DNA of 64,000 nt from Mesorhizobium sangaii (GCF_014207355.1 NZ_JACHEF010000003.1:595763-659762); one strand, 5' to 3'. Positions 1 to 12,310 are shown, counted from the first letter of the stretch. The notes: generated by a model from the sequence alone, not told the origin. Numbers and translations are program-made.

Positions 1-288
1 AAACTCGACCAGGAGGGCGATCCGCTGATCGCCGTGTTCATGCCTTGCACGCCCAATCCGACCACCGGATTCCTGATGTATGTGCCGAAGTCCGACATCG
101 TGCTGCTCGACATGACGATCGAGGACGGCGCCAAGCTGATCGTCTCAGCCGGGCTGGTGGCGCCCGAAGTCAAGCCAATGGTCGTCGTGAACGGCGAGCC
201 GATCGATGTGCTTGCCAACCCATCGGTTGCCGCCTTGGCTCAGCCGGCGCGCAGGAGCCGGACCGCTTCGTCGCGCCCGAACAAGTAA
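1..288 (+). CDS. DUF502 family membrane protein (3' end only)
   Basis: Only the last 95 residues are present; the reading frame is open from the first base of the window and stops at 286-288. The stretch with MPCTPNPTTGF, then a segment ending in LLDMTIEDGAKLIVSAG and a short basic tail, is the typical C-terminal half of DUF502 proteins. These are small integral membrane proteins of unknown function, common in alphaproteobacteria. The transmembrane part would lie outside the window. The last 49 bases overlap the 3' end of recG on the other strand, so the two genes converge. The family call is by recognition of the conserved motif; function is unknown. Confidence 0.75.
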   Translation, partial: KLDQEGDPLIAVFMPCTPNPTTGFLMYVPKSDIVLLDMTIEDGAKLIVSAGLVAPEVKPMVVVNGEPIDVLANPSVAALAQPARRSRTASSRPNK

Positions 289-2348
289 AGCAACAGGCGC
301 AACGCCTCGCCGCGCCCGGATTGCAGCTCCGGGTCACGTGACAGGATCAGCCTGGCGTCGTCGCGGGCGGCCTCCAGAAGGTCGGCATGCGCCTCGATGC
401 GCGCTACCTGAAAACCCGGCGTGCCGGACTGGCGGGTGCCCAGAAGTTCGCCTTCGCCGCGCAGCTTCAGATCTTCTTCGGCGATCAGGAACCCGTCCTC
501 GGTTTCGCGCATCACCGACAGCCGGCGTTTTGCGGTCTCGCCGAGCGGGTCCTTGTAGAGCAGCACGCAGGAGGAGGGCTTGTCGCCCCGCCCGACGCGA
601 CCGCGCAACTGGTGCAACTGGGCAAGGCCAAAGCGCTCGGCATGTTCGATGACCATGACCGTGGCGTCCGGCACGTCGACGCCGACCTCAATGACCGTGG
701 TGGCGATCAGGATACGTGTCTCGCCCTGCTTGAAGGCGCGCATTGCTTCGTCCTTCTCGGTGCCTTTCATGCGGCCGTGGACGAGGCCGATGCGATCGCC
801 GAAGAGCGGTTTCAGGGACGCAAAACGATCCTCGGCCGACATCAGCTTGATCTCTTCGGATTCCTCGACCAGCGGACAGATCCAGTAGATCTTCTGGCCA
901 CCGGCGACGGCTTCGACCATGCGGCCGACCAGCTCGTCGAGCCGCTCGAGCGGCAGCGTGACGGTGCGGATCGGCTGGCGGCCGGCCGGTTTTTCCGTCA
1001 GCTTCGACACGTCCATGTCGCCGAAGGCGGTCAGCACCAGGGTGCGCGGGATGGGCGTGGCCGTCATCACCAGCATGTCGGGTGCGTCACCCTTGGCGGT
1101 GATGGCGAGCCGCTGGTGGACGCCGAAGCGATGCTGCTCGTCGATGACGGCGAAGACCAGGTCGTGGAAGGTGACCGTCTCCTGGAACAGCGCGTGGGTG
1201 CCGACGACGATGTCGATCTCACCGCTCGCCAGGCCAGCCAGTGTATCGGTGCGCTCGCGGCCTTTCTCGCGGCCGGTGAGGATGGCGATGCGCAGCCCGA
1301 CCTTGGCGGCAAGCGGCGCGATCGTCGCCAGATGCTGGCGTGCCAGGATTTCGGTTGGCGCCATCAGTGCAGCCTGGCCGCCGGCCTCGACAGCACGCGC
1401 CATGGCCAGCAGCGCGACGACCGTCTTGCCGGAGCCGACATCGCCCTGCAGGAGCCGCAGCATGCGCTCGGGATCGGCGAGATCGGCATTGATTTCGGCG
1501 AGCGCGAATTCCTGGCTCGCGGTCAGCGAGTAGGGGAGCGCGGCGCGCAGTTTCTCGACGATGCTGCCGTCACCGACCAAAGGACGGCCGGACAGGCGGC
1601 GGATTTTTGTCCGCACCAGCGCCAGCGAGACCTGGCCCGCCAGCAACTCGTCATAGGCGAGGCGGCGCCACGCGGCACCATCGATGGAGACATCGATCGG
1701 GTCGGCCGGATTGTGGATGCGTGCGAGCGCATCGCCAAAGGTGGGAAAGGTGTGCCGGCGCATGAAGGCGCCGTCCTGCCATTCGGCGAAAATGGGCAAG
1801 CGCGCCAGCGCCTGGCCGATCGCCCGGCGCAGCACCTTGCCCGAGAGCCCGGCGGTGAGCGGATAGACCGGCTCGACCAGCGGCAGGTTTTCCGCCTCGC
1901 TGGCCAGCGCGATGTGATCGGGGTGGACCATGGTCGGGCGGCCGTTGAACCATTCCATGCGACCCGAGACCACGACATGCTCGCCCTCGGGCATCGCCTT
2001 TTCGAGATAGGAGGCATGGGCATGGAAGAAGGTCAGTGCGATCTCGCCGGTGTCGTCATGGGCGTAGACGCGGTAGGGCACCGACCTGTTGCCGCGCGGC
2101 GGCGGCTGGTGGCGGTCGATGCGCACCTCAAGCGTGACGATCGCGCCTTCGGCGGCGAGCGCGATGCCCGGGCGGTTGCGCCGGTCGATGACGGTGTGCG
2201 GCAGCACGAACAGAAGGTCGCCGGCGCGCGCGGCGCGATCACCGAGATCGGCCGTGACCACTTTCTCGATCAGCGCGCCAACCTTCGGTCCCACGCCGGC
2301 AAGCGAGGTGATCGGGACGAACAACGGATCGAGGATGGAAGGACGCAT
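240..2348 (-). CDS. recG: ATP-dependent DNA helicase RecG
   Basis: RecG (702 aa, the usual family length) is the superfamily 2 helicase that remodels stalled replication forks and branch-migrates Holliday junctions. The N-terminal third is the wedge/OB domain that grips branched DNA. It is followed by the helicase core with Walker A GDVGSGKT, motif Ia (APTEILARQH) and Walker B DEQH (VIDEQHRFGVHQR), then the second RecA-like domain with the QLRGRVGRG motif. The ATG at 2346-2348 gives a normal N-terminus (MRPSILDPLF). It is divergent from sdhE with 92 bp between them and converges on the DUF502 gene, overlapping it by 49 bp. All catalytic motifs look intact. Confidence 0.97.
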   Translation of the reverse strand: MRPSILDPLFVPITSLAGVGPKVGALIEKVVTADLGDRAARAGDLLFVLPHTVIDRRNRPGIALAAEGAIVTLEVRIDRHQPPPRGNRSVPYRVYAHDDTGEIALTFFHAHASYLEKAMPEGEHVVVSGRMEWFNGRPTMVHPDHIALASEAENLPLVEPVYPLTAGLSGKVLRRAIGQALARLPIFAEWQDGAFMRRHTFPTFGDALARIHNPADPIDVSIDGAAWRRLAYDELLAGQVSLALVRTKIRRLSGRPLVGDGSIVEKLRAALPYSLTASQEFALAEINADLADPERMLRLLQGDVGSGKTVVALLAMARAVEAGGQAALMAPTEILARQHLATIAPLAAKVGLRIAILTGREKGRERTDTLAGLASGEIDIVVGTHALFQETVTFHDLVFAVIDEQHRFGVHQRLAITAKGDAPDMLVMTATPIPRTLVLTAFGDMDVSKLTEKPAGRQPIRTVTLPLERLDELVGRMVEAVAGGQKIYWICPLVEESEEIKLMSAEDRFASLKPLFGDRIGLVHGRMKGTEKDEAMRAFKQGETRILIATTVIEVGVDVPDATVMVIEHAERFGLAQLHQLRGRVGRGDKPSSCVLLYKDPLGETAKRRLSVMRETEDGFLIAEEDLKLRGEGELLGTRQSGTPGFQVARIEAHADLLEAARDDARLILSRDPELQSGRGEALRLLLYLFGRDEAVRLLRAG

Positions 2349-2440
2349 GATGTCAGCTTATGTCGCGACGGCCGCAGCGCAAGGCTGACAGCCCCTTCTA
2401 TCCACGCTATATGCGCCGCAGCAAGTGAGGATGCGGCACA

Positions 2441-2728
2441 ATGACCGGGACGACGAGATCAAGCGAGGGGCTGGACACCCGCCGCCGCAAGCTTCTGTTT
2501 CGTTCCTGGCATCGCGGCATGCGCGAGATGGACCTGATCCTCGGCACCTTCGCCGACGCCGAGATCGGCGCCTTGACCGGCGAGGAAATCGACCAATATG
2601 AGAGGCTCCTCGACATTCCCGACACCGAATTCCTGCCCATGGTCACCGGCGAACGCCCGGTTCCCCTGGATATCGACTGTGCCGTCCTGCAAAAGATCCT
2701 GGCTTTCCGCCATTCCATGACATTTTGA
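2441..2728 (+). CDS. sdhE: SdhE/YgfY-type FAD assembly factor for succinate dehydrogenase
   Basis: A 95-residue protein with the hallmark RGMREMDL motif (the RGxxE motif required for flavinylation) at about residues 26-33, followed by the acidic segment LTGEEIDQYERLLDIPD. Proteins of this family help attach FAD covalently to SdhA. The gene is divergent from recG and 71 bp upstream of mfd. This recG/sdhE/mfd order is familiar from rhizobial genomes and does not imply a shared function. A palindromic element (2735-2778) starts just after the stop codon and may form the 3' end of the transcript or lie within an sdhE-mfd mRNA. Confidence 0.92.
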   Translation: MTGTTRSSEGLDTRRRKLLFRSWHRGMREMDLILGTFADAEIGALTGEEIDQYERLLDIPDTEFLPMVTGERPVPLDIDCAVLQKILAFRHSMTF

Positions 2729-2734
2729 ACACAA

Positions 2735-2778
2735 GCAATTCCAGGAAAAGTGCGAAGCGGTTTTCCGTCCGGAATTGC
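2735..2778. repeat. rhizobial palindromic intergenic element, copy 1
   Basis: A 44-bp element whose ends are GCAATTCC and GGAATTGC, able to fold as a hairpin. It lies between sdhE and mfd. A second copy in the opposite orientation lies at 6441-6483, just past mfd. Such short mobile-looking palindromes are common between genes in Mesorhizobium and relatives. Confidence 0.75.
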
Positions 2779-2799
2779 GACAAACAAGACCGTGATTTC

Positions 2800-6291
<3,492 letters not shown>

Positions 6292-6440
6292 GGCAGGGAT
6301 AGGGACACCGGCTGGCCGGGCGCCGCCATTCGCCAGGCGGCCAAATCCGGTCTAGAATAGGAAATCGGCTTCGTGTATGGAGCCGCGATCCCCAAATGGG
6401 GCGGATCGGCGGGCGATGGCGCTCGCCCCTGTTGTTTGAC

Positions 6441-6483
6441 GCAATTCCAGACGGAAGCCGTTTCACGCTTTTCCTGGAATTGC
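6441..6483. repeat. rhizobial palindromic intergenic element, copy 2 (inverted)
   Basis: A 43-bp element with GCAATTCC and GGAATTGC ends. Read on the minus strand it matches the 2735-2778 copy apart from a handful of substitutions and one missing base. It occupies the 216-bp gap between mfd and aroG, ending 25 bp before the aroG start, so it would be in the aroG 5' leader if transcription begins upstream. Confidence 0.75.
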
Positions 6484-6507
6484 TCGGAAAGAGCGTTGGG
6501 TGCAGCG

Positions 6508-7881
6508 ATGACGAAATGGTCGCCGAATTCGTGGAGAGCGATGCCGATCAAGCAGGTTCCTGCCTATCCGGACCTTGCCGCGCTGAAGAACACGGAAGCC
6601 CAGCTCGCCACCTTTCCGCCGCTGGTTTTTGCAGGTGAGGCGCGCAAGCTGAAGAAGCAGTTGGCGGCTGTCGCTGCCGGTGATGCATTCCTTCTCCAGG
6701 GCGGCGATTGCGCCGAGAGTTTTGCCGAACATGGCGCGGACAATATCCGCGACTTCTTCCGCGTCTTCCTGCAGATGTCGGTGGTGCTGACCTTCGCCGG
6801 CGCGCAGCCGGTGGTGAAGGTCGGCCGCGTTGCTGGCCAATTTGCCAAGCCGCGCTCGTCCGACAACGAGACCAAGGGCGATGTGACGCTGCCGAGCTAT
6901 CGCGGCGACATCATCAACGGCATCGAGTTCGACGCCAAGTCGCGCATTCCAGATCCTGCCCGCCAGGAGATGGCATACCGCCAGTCGGCGGCGACGCTCA
7001 ACCTTCTGCGCGCCTTCGCGCAGGGCGGGTACGCCAGCCTGGAGAATGTGCATAGCTGGATGCTCGGCTTCGTGTCCGACAGCCCGCAAGGCGAGAAGTA
7101 CGGTGAGCTCGCCAACCGCATCACCGAGACGATGGACTTCATGAAGGCCGTCGGCATCACCTCGGAAACCAACTATGCGCTGCGCGAGACCGATTTCTAT
7201 ACCAGTCACGAAGCGCTGCTGCTCGGCTATGAGGAAGCGCTGACCCGCGTCGATTCGACCTCCGGAGACTGGTACGCCACGTCGGGTCACATGATCTGGA
7301 TCGGTGATCGCACGCGCCAGCCCGACCATGCGCATGTCGAATATTGTCGTGGCATCAAGAACCCGCTTGGCCTGAAATGCGGTCCGTCGCTGACGCCGGA
7401 TGGGTTGCTGGAGTTGATCGACCTGCTCAACCCCGAAAACGAGCCGGGCCGGCTGACGCTGATCGCGCGCTTCGGCTCCGACAAGGTCGCCGACCATCTG
7501 CCGAAGCTGGTGCGTGCGGTGCAGAAGGAAGGCCGCAGCGTGGTGTGGTCGTCGGACCCGATGCATGGCAACACAATCGAGGCTGCCGGCTACAAGACGC
7601 GGCCGTTCGACCGCATCCTGAAGGAGGTGCAGACCTTCTTCGAGGTGCATCGCGCCGAAGGCACACATCCGGGCGGCATCCATGTCGAAATGACCGGCAA
7701 GAACGTCACCGAATGCACCGGTGGTGCGCGCGCCATCACCGCCGAGGAATTGCAGGATCGCTACCACACGCATTGCGATCCACGTCTCAACGCCGACCAG
7801 GCGATCGAACTGGCTTTCCTGGTCTCGGACCTGTTGAAGAAGAGCCATCCGGTGCAGCACAAGCAGGCCGTTAACGGCTGA
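6508..7881 (+). CDS. aroG: class II 3-deoxy-7-phosphoheptulonate (DAHP) synthase
   Basis: Catalyses the first step of the shikimate pathway: phosphoenolpyruvate plus erythrose 4-phosphate gives DAHP. The 457-residue protein belongs to the class II (plant/actinobacterial-like) family, recognised by QGGDCAESF near residue 60, the run around KVGRVAGQFAKPRS, and a C-terminal half with HPGGIHVEMTGKNVTEC. The ATG at 6508 gives MTKWSPNSWRAMPIKQVPAYPD, the normal start of rhizobial homologues; the frame is open upstream but enters the palindromic element. Monocistronic in appearance, ending at a clear terminator (7908-7941). Confidence 0.95.
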   Translation: MTKWSPNSWRAMPIKQVPAYPDLAALKNTEAQLATFPPLVFAGEARKLKKQLAAVAAGDAFLLQGGDCAESFAEHGADNIRDFFRVFLQMSVVLTFAGAQPVVKVGRVAGQFAKPRSSDNETKGDVTLPSYRGDIINGIEFDAKSRIPDPARQEMAYRQSAATLNLLRAFAQGGYASLENVHSWMLGFVSDSPQGEKYGELANRITETMDFMKAVGITSETNYALRETDFYTSHEALLLGYEEALTRVDSTSGDWYATSGHMIWIGDRTRQPDHAHVEYCRGIKNPLGLKCGPSLTPDGLLELIDLLNPENEPGRLTLIARFGSDKVADHLPKLVRAVQKEGRSVVWSSDPMHGNTIEAAGYKTRPFDRILKEVQTFFEVHRAEGTHPGGIHVEMTGKNVTECTGGARAITAEELQDRYHTHCDPRLNADQAIELAFLVSDLLKKSHPVQHKQAVNG

Positions 7882-7907
7882 GCTTGATTTCGGCCTGAAC
7901 GTTCAGG

Positions 7908-7941
7908 GAAAAGCGCTGGAGAAATCCGGCGCTTTTCTTTT
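7908..7941 (+). terminator. Rho-independent terminator of aroG
   Basis: Nine-base stem GAAAAGCGC / GCGCTTTTC with a 12-base loop, followed by a short T-rich run, 26 bp after the aroG stop codon. Confidence 0.75.
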
Positions 7942-7997
7942 CAGCGTCCGCGTTCCCAGCGCAGGCCGGCGAGTCCGGGCCGAGGCGGATGGGACGC

Positions 7998-9068
7998 TTA
8001 GTCCTTCTTGTAGAGCAGCCAGCTTTTGCCGGCGCGGCCGGCCATCGTCGAATGCCTGGTGACGCGGTTGCGGCCGCTGACCTTGGAGCGATAGAGCGCC
8101 CGGTCGGCCTTGGTGTAGAGATCTTCCGGCCCCTCGGCTTCGGATGCCATGCAGATGCCCATCGAGACGGTGACGGTGCCGTAGTTCGTGCCGGTCTGGC
8201 TGCTGGTGAACGGCGTCTGCTCGATCAGGGCGCGGATGCGCTCCGCGATCTCGTAGGTTGCGTCCTCGCTGGCGCCCTCGATGATCAGCGCGAACTCCTC
8301 GCCTCCGGTGCGAGCGACGAACATGTCACCGCGAATGCTGGTCTGGAAAATATCGGCGATGATCTGGATGATCTTGTCGCCGACCGGATGGCCGTAGCGG
8401 TCGTTGATGTCCTTGAAGCGATCGATGTCGGCAAGGATCAGGGCGTTGAACAGGATACCCTTGTTGCTGTTGTAGATACTGGTGATTTCCTTGTCGAAGG
8501 CGCGGCGATTCCAGATGTGCGTCAACGGATCGGTGTCGGCCAGCCGCTTGTATTCCTCGAGCTTCGACTTGACGCTCTCGAGTTCGGCCGTCTTGTCGCT
8601 GAGCGTCGAGGCCACCTGCCGGCCGTGATCGATCGTCGAATTGGTGGCAATCGCCATGGCGTTGGCGATCTTCTGCAAAAGATCCTGGGAGAGAAGGCTG
8701 CGGTTGCTTAGTCCGCTCGATGTCTCATCGAGGATCCTGCCGTATTTCTCGATGTGGCTGCGCTCGCTCCTCAACAGCGAAGCGACCTCCTCGAGCTCCC
8801 TGGCAATGACTTCCCTGGCATGCTCGACGATGCCGGGGCCATGGTTGTGGGCAAAAAAGGCACGGCCGATCTGGTCCAGCTCATCCTGTGTTGGCCGGTT
8901 GCTCAGCGAAACGACGGCAAGGCTGAGCTCGCGATTGGTGCCGCTCAGTGCCTCGTAGAAAATCTCGTAGTTGCGGGGAAGGCCGAGCACGCCCAACTGG
9001 CGCATTGTTGTGACGACCGTGGCCGCAATATCGGTGCTTCGTTCGGTCGGGACAGCTGCCGGCTGCAT
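7998..9068 (-). CDS. GGDEF-domain diguanylate cyclase
   Basis: A 356-residue soluble protein with an N-terminal helical region of about 180 residues of unknown type, probably a sensor or dimerisation module, and a C-terminal GGDEF domain. The active-site signature is GGEEF in the segment VARTGGEEFALII, so the domain should make cyclic-di-GMP from GTP. The product-inhibition I-site (RxxD five residues before GGEEF) is not intact: the corresponding residues are RGDM, so feedback inhibition at that site is probably absent. No transmembrane segment or signal peptide is seen. It converges on aroG and has its own promoter region in the gap 9069-9490. No EAL domain is present. Confidence 0.9.
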   Translation of the reverse strand: MQPAAVPTERSTDIAATVVTTMRQLGVLGLPRNYEIFYEALSGTNRELSLAVVSLSNRPTQDELDQIGRAFFAHNHGPGIVEHAREVIARELEEVASLLRSERSHIEKYGRILDETSSGLSNRSLLSQDLLQKIANAMAIATNSTIDHGRQVASTLSDKTAELESVKSKLEEYKRLADTDPLTHIWNRRAFDKEITSIYNSNKGILFNALILADIDRFKDINDRYGHPVGDKIIQIIADIFQTSIRGDMFVARTGGEEFALIIEGASEDATYEIAERIRALIEQTPFTSSQTGTNYGTVTVSMGICMASEAEGPEDLYTKADRALYRSKVSGRNRVTRHSTMAGRAGKSWLLYKKD

Positions 9069-9490
9069 GTTCTAATCACTCTTCCCCTCGGATCCCGCCT
9101 CAGAACTTGCGGTTTCCATTTGTCGCCAACCGGGGAAGACTAACCCGATAACCCAGACCAACTTGCGAACAGACGCGTCCCCACCTGCGACATTCGCTCA
9201 CCATGACCATAAGTGCGGGAGCGCTAAAGTTTCCTTAATTCGCTGAGGTTGCACGGTTTTTCTCTGTCTTGCGCTGTAGAGGCGGCAATTTGCGCACCAG
9301 CAAACCGGGGTGAACGCCAGTTTGGTGGCTTTGGTTACGAAATTCGCGCATCTCGCGCTGCAAAAAAGGGAGGCTGGATTTCGGCTTCGCCACACCAGCA
9401 AATGTCGCATTTGCTTGCGTATGGCTGCCATAAAGCTGGAATCCTGAGGACGAAGCCGATGCCGGGCAGAGGTTCTTCAAGGAGGGCGAA
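9069..9490. other. 422-bp intergenic region between GGDEF gene and GFA-family gene
   Basis: No credible coding region on either strand. It must hold the promoter of the minus-strand GGDEF gene and that of the plus-strand GFA gene. I see a small perfect hairpin, GCAAAT-gtcgc-ATTTGC, at 9398-9414 and a strong Shine-Dalgarno (AAGGAGG) just before 9491, but no terminator or recognised operator. Confidence 0.5.
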
Positions 9491-9907
9491 ATGAGCGACA
9501 CTCACCGCGGATCGTGTCTGTGCGGAGCGGTTCGCTTCAGAACGCACGGAGCGCTGCGCGGCGTCGTCTACTGCCACTGCTCGCAATGCAGGAAGCAGAG
9601 CGGACATTTCTATGCCGCGACCAATGTTGCGGACGCAGACATCGTCATCGAGGGTGGCGAAAGCATCACCTGGTACGAAGCGTCTTCCTTCGCCAGGCGC
9701 GGTTTTTGCAAGGCGTGCGGGTCGCTGCTGTTCTGGAAGCCACGGGACCAGGGCTACGTTTCGGTCATGGCGGGATCGTTCGACGTGCCGACGGGCCTAG
9801 AGGCCGAATGCCATATCTTCGTTGGTGACAAGGGCGACTATTATTCGATCGACGACGGGCTGCCGCAGTTTGAAAAGTCGACGCCGTCCATACCGGTCGC
9901 TGAATGA
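9491..9907 (+). CDS. GFA (glutathione-dependent formaldehyde-activating enzyme/CENP-V) family protein
   Basis: A 138-residue zinc protein of the GFA fold. The zinc-binding cysteines are visible as CLCGAV (residues 9-14), CHCSQCRKQSG near residue 32 and CKACGSLLFWK near residue 74. Members are named after an enzyme that speeds the addition of formaldehyde to glutathione, but most homologues are of unknown substrate. A very strong ribosome-binding site (AAGGAGG) fixes the ATG at 9491. It stands alone between divergent and co-directional neighbours; no formaldehyde or glutathione genes adjoin it, so the specific activity is open. Confidence 0.88.
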   Translation: MSDTHRGSCLCGAVRFRTHGALRGVVYCHCSQCRKQSGHFYAATNVADADIVIEGGESITWYEASSFARRGFCKACGSLLFWKPRDQGYVSVMAGSFDVPTGLEAECHIFVGDKGDYYSIDDGLPQFEKSTPSIPVAE

Positions 9908-9988
9908 TTCTTGGATAAATCGCCTTATTCCATTGATCTGGCCAGCCATTGCATTATCCCGTGCCGGTGATTCGGAAAGGGGTTTGGC

Positions 9989-10348
9989 ATGCAGCGGCTG
10001 ATCGACGCTTTTTTCAATTCAGTGCGGGCGTTTCGCAAGCTGGCGGTCAGCGAGAAGGCTTTTCAGCAGGAGCTGATGCTGCTCGCGCTCGCTTTGCCGC
10101 TTGGCTGGTTCGTTTCGATCTCGTGGCGTGGTTATGCCTTGCTGATCGGCGCGGTACTGCTTCTGATCATGGTCGAAGTGCTGAACACCGGCATCGAGGC
10201 GGCCTGCGACGCCTTCAGCCGCGAGTTCAATGTCGATATCCAGTTGGCGAAGGACTGCGGTTCGCTGGCGGTGCTGATTTCGGTGGTCATCGTCGCCGGC
10301 GTCTGGGGCATCGCGATCATCGAACGGATCACCGGTCTACCGATCTAG
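9989..10348 (+). CDS. dgkA: diacylglycerol kinase DgkA
   Basis: A 119-residue inner-membrane enzyme that phosphorylates diacylglycerol to phosphatidic acid, recycling lipid left over from periplasmic glucan modification. The family signature EVLNTGIEAACDA lies around residues 55-67, and three transmembrane helices can be drawn at about residues 30-46, 48-65 and 93-113. Length matches the family. The hemerythrin gene follows 40 bp downstream on the same strand, so a shared transcript is possible. Confidence 0.93.
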   Translation: MQRLIDAFFNSVRAFRKLAVSEKAFQQELMLLALALPLGWFVSISWRGYALLIGAVLLLIMVEVLNTGIEAACDAFSREFNVDIQLAKDCGSLAVLISVVIVAGVWGIAIIERITGLPI

Positions 10349-10388
10349 CGTGCCAGCTCCTATATGACGGTTACCAAAGGAGACTGTC

Positions 10389-10976
10389 ATGTCGGACGCC
10401 GCCGATTTTTCCCTGCTTGAGCGAGCCGGTCTGCCGGACGATCTGCGCTGGCTGGCCGAGAAATACCCGCGCGAAAACTGGCAGGGCCACGCCAACATCC
10501 ACGGCGTCGCCAATATGTGGCTGCAGCGGCACGACATGTTCCGCGAACTCGGCGGCATGCTGACCAACGGCATTGGCGACTACCGCGAGGGCAGGCTGAC
10601 GGCGCCCGACTTCGCGCGCTGGTTCGCGCCGCGTCTCAACCATTTTCTCGGCAATCTCGATGGTCACCACAATGTCGAGGATCATCATTATTTTCCGGTC
10701 TTCGCCAAGGCGGAGTCGCGGCTGAAGCGTGGCTTCGAGATCCTCGATGCCGACCATCACACCATCCATGAGGGGCTGGAGCGCAATGCCGAGGCGGCCA
10801 ACGCCTTCGTCAAGACGCTTCAGGAGAGCGAGGACAGACAGCGCTTCGCCGCCGACGCCTATGCCGACGAAAACAGCCGGCTGATCGCCATGCTGACCCG
10901 GCACCTTGCCGACGAGGAAGACCTGATCATCCCGCTTATCCTCGATCGGGGTGATGTCGCGCTTGGTATTGACTGA
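10389..10976 (+). CDS. hemerythrin HHE-domain protein
   Basis: A 195-residue, mostly helical cytoplasmic protein with the histidine and acidic residues of a bacterial hemerythrin: HANIHGVANMW, then GHHNVEDHHYFPVF around residue 96, DHHTIHEGLE around residue 121 and RHLADEEDLIIPL near the C-terminus. These would hold a di-iron centre that binds oxygen, nitric oxide or iron. An AAAGGAG ribosome-binding site precedes the ATG. The physiological role in this organism cannot be read from context. Confidence 0.85.
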   Translation: MSDAADFSLLERAGLPDDLRWLAEKYPRENWQGHANIHGVANMWLQRHDMFRELGGMLTNGIGDYREGRLTAPDFARWFAPRLNHFLGNLDGHHNVEDHHYFPVFAKAESRLKRGFEILDADHHTIHEGLERNAEAANAFVKTLQESEDRQRFAADAYADENSRLIAMLTRHLADEEDLIIPLILDRGDVALGID

Positions 10977-11034
10977 TGCATGGCGCTCAAAGTGCCTGGC
11001 GGCTTTGGGGCAACGACATGCCTGGAACCCGATC

Positions 11035-11622
11035 TCAGCTTTCCCTGGTCCGTTCCTTCCTGGCGATGTGGCGGGCGATCAGCCAGGCAAACACGGCCAC
11101 CGTCAGACCAATGCCAAGCCCGACCAGCAACCGCTCGTGGTGCATCAACGCCTGGCCGATGAAGTGTTCGGCGCCCAATCCAAAGACATAGCCAACCGTG
11201 CTGAACAGCACGGCCCAGATCACCGATGAAATGGCGTTGAGGATGACGAAACGCGGCGCCGCGATGTTGGAGAGGCCGGCCGCGATGCCGCCGACAAGGC
11301 GCATGCCGTAGACGTAGCGGTTCGACAGCACGAAAATGTCGGGATGGGTGTTGAGCAGGCGAAAGGCCCGCCGGAAACCAGGCCGCTTGCGCAATCTGAC
11401 GACGTAGGGATGGTCGGCAAAGCTTCGTCCAAGAATGAAGAAGAAGGTGTCGCCGACAAAAGCGCCAAGGGCGGCCGCCAGGACGGTATGCCACGGCACG
11501 AAGACTTGCTGGTGCGCGAAGAAGCCACCGAGGATGGCCGCACTTTCACCCTCCGCGACACAGCCGAGGAAGACGGCAAGCAGTCCATATTGTTCGATGA
11601 GGTGATGGATCGTTTCGGTCAT
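11035..11622 (-). CDS. DedA family membrane protein
   Basis: A 195-residue integral membrane protein of the DedA/SNARE-associated superfamily, members of which flip lipid carriers or support membrane homeostasis. Visible family features are the acidic GCVAEGES segment near residue 20, the GDTFFFILGR motif near residue 60 and the basic SNRYVYGMRLVGG motif near residue 105. The start overlaps the stop of the upstream DUF1003 gene by four bases (ATGA type), so the two are translationally coupled. Confidence 0.88.
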   Translation of the reverse strand: MTETIHHLIEQYGLLAVFLGCVAEGESAAILGGFFAHQQVFVPWHTVLAAALGAFVGDTFFFILGRSFADHPYVVRLRKRPGFRRAFRLLNTHPDIFVLSNRYVYGMRLVGGIAAGLSNIAAPRFVILNAISSVIWAVLFSTVGYVFGLGAEHFIGQALMHHERLLVGLGIGLTVAVFAWLIARHIARKERTRES

Positions 11623-12182
11623 GAAGACCGTTGCTGCTGCGACAGCCTTTCGTCGATCCGCTTGACGAGGTCGGCCAGCCGCACGATCTCGTCGCGCATG
11701 CCGAGGATCTGTCCGTGGCGGAGTTCGTCCAGCTTTTCATGCAGCGCCATGATCTCGATCTCGGCCTTCAAATTGACCTCGTAATCGTGGGCGGCGTCGA
11801 TGCGGTCGCGTTCGGTCTGCCGGTTCTGCGCCATCATGATCACCGGCGCCTGCAAGGCGGCGATCATCGACAGCACGAGGTTGAGGAAGATGAACGGGTA
11901 GGGGTCGAAGGCGTCGCGCGACAGGAGCCAGACATTGCCGGCGGTCCACAGGACCAGGAACGCGATGAAGGTCAGGATGAAGGACCACGAGCCGCCGATA
12001 CGGGCAATCGTGTCGGCTAGGCGGTCGCCAAAGGTCTGATGGAAGGCGACGGCCTTGTTGGTGTCCCGCGAGATGGTGGTGCGTTCGAGCGTCGATTGCA
12101 GCACGCGGCTTTCGAGCTGGCTGAGGCCGTCCGGCCGTCGCTTGAGCCAGCGGTTCGCCAGGTCGTCGATTGTCTTGTTCAT
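11619..12182 (-). CDS. DUF1003 domain membrane protein
   Basis: A 187-residue protein with two closely spaced transmembrane segments (about residues 60-80 and 90-115) and a charged C-terminal coiled region, the layout of DUF1003 proteins. The pattern FGDRLADTIARIGGSWSFI followed by FDPYPFIFLNLVLS is characteristic. Function is unknown. It is first in a two-gene unit with the downstream DedA gene (four-base overlap), which suggests they act together in the envelope. A double-hairpin element lies directly upstream at 12207-12310. Confidence 0.85.
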   Translation of the reverse strand: MNKTIDDLANRWLKRRPDGLSQLESRVLQSTLERTTISRDTNKAVAFHQTFGDRLADTIARIGGSWSFILTFIAFLVLWTAGNVWLLSRDAFDPYPFIFLNLVLSMIAALQAPVIMMAQNRQTERDRIDAAHDYEVNLKAEIEIMALHEKLDELRHGQILGMRDEIVRLADLVKRIDERLSQQQRSS

Positions 12183-12206
12183 GGCCGTCTCCAGGGTCTT
12201 GCCTTG

Positions 12207-12310
12207 CCTAAATCGCGTCGCGTTGAAACGGATTCAAGCGACGCGCTTTAGGTCTTTGTTCTCATGCATGTCGTTGTCTCAAAACCGGGGCCACTTTTGA
12301 GCGACATGCA
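12207..12310. repeat. rhizobial double-hairpin intergenic element, copy 1
   Basis: About 104 bp made of two hairpins. The first has arms CCTAAAtCGCGTCGC and GCGACGCGcTTTAGG; its central TTGAA/TTCAA pairs extend the stem across a one-base bulge. The second has arms TGCATGTCG..CTCAAAA and TTTTGAG..CGACATGCA. A diverged copy in the opposite orientation occurs at about 59311-59400. It looks like a non-autonomous repeated element of the rhizobial intergenic type. Confidence 0.7.

Noticed and set aside
387..2444. Long open frame antisense to recG
   Set aside because: High-GC shadow of the recG reading; low-complexity Gly/Asp/Arg composition, no recognisable motifs or ribosome-binding site.
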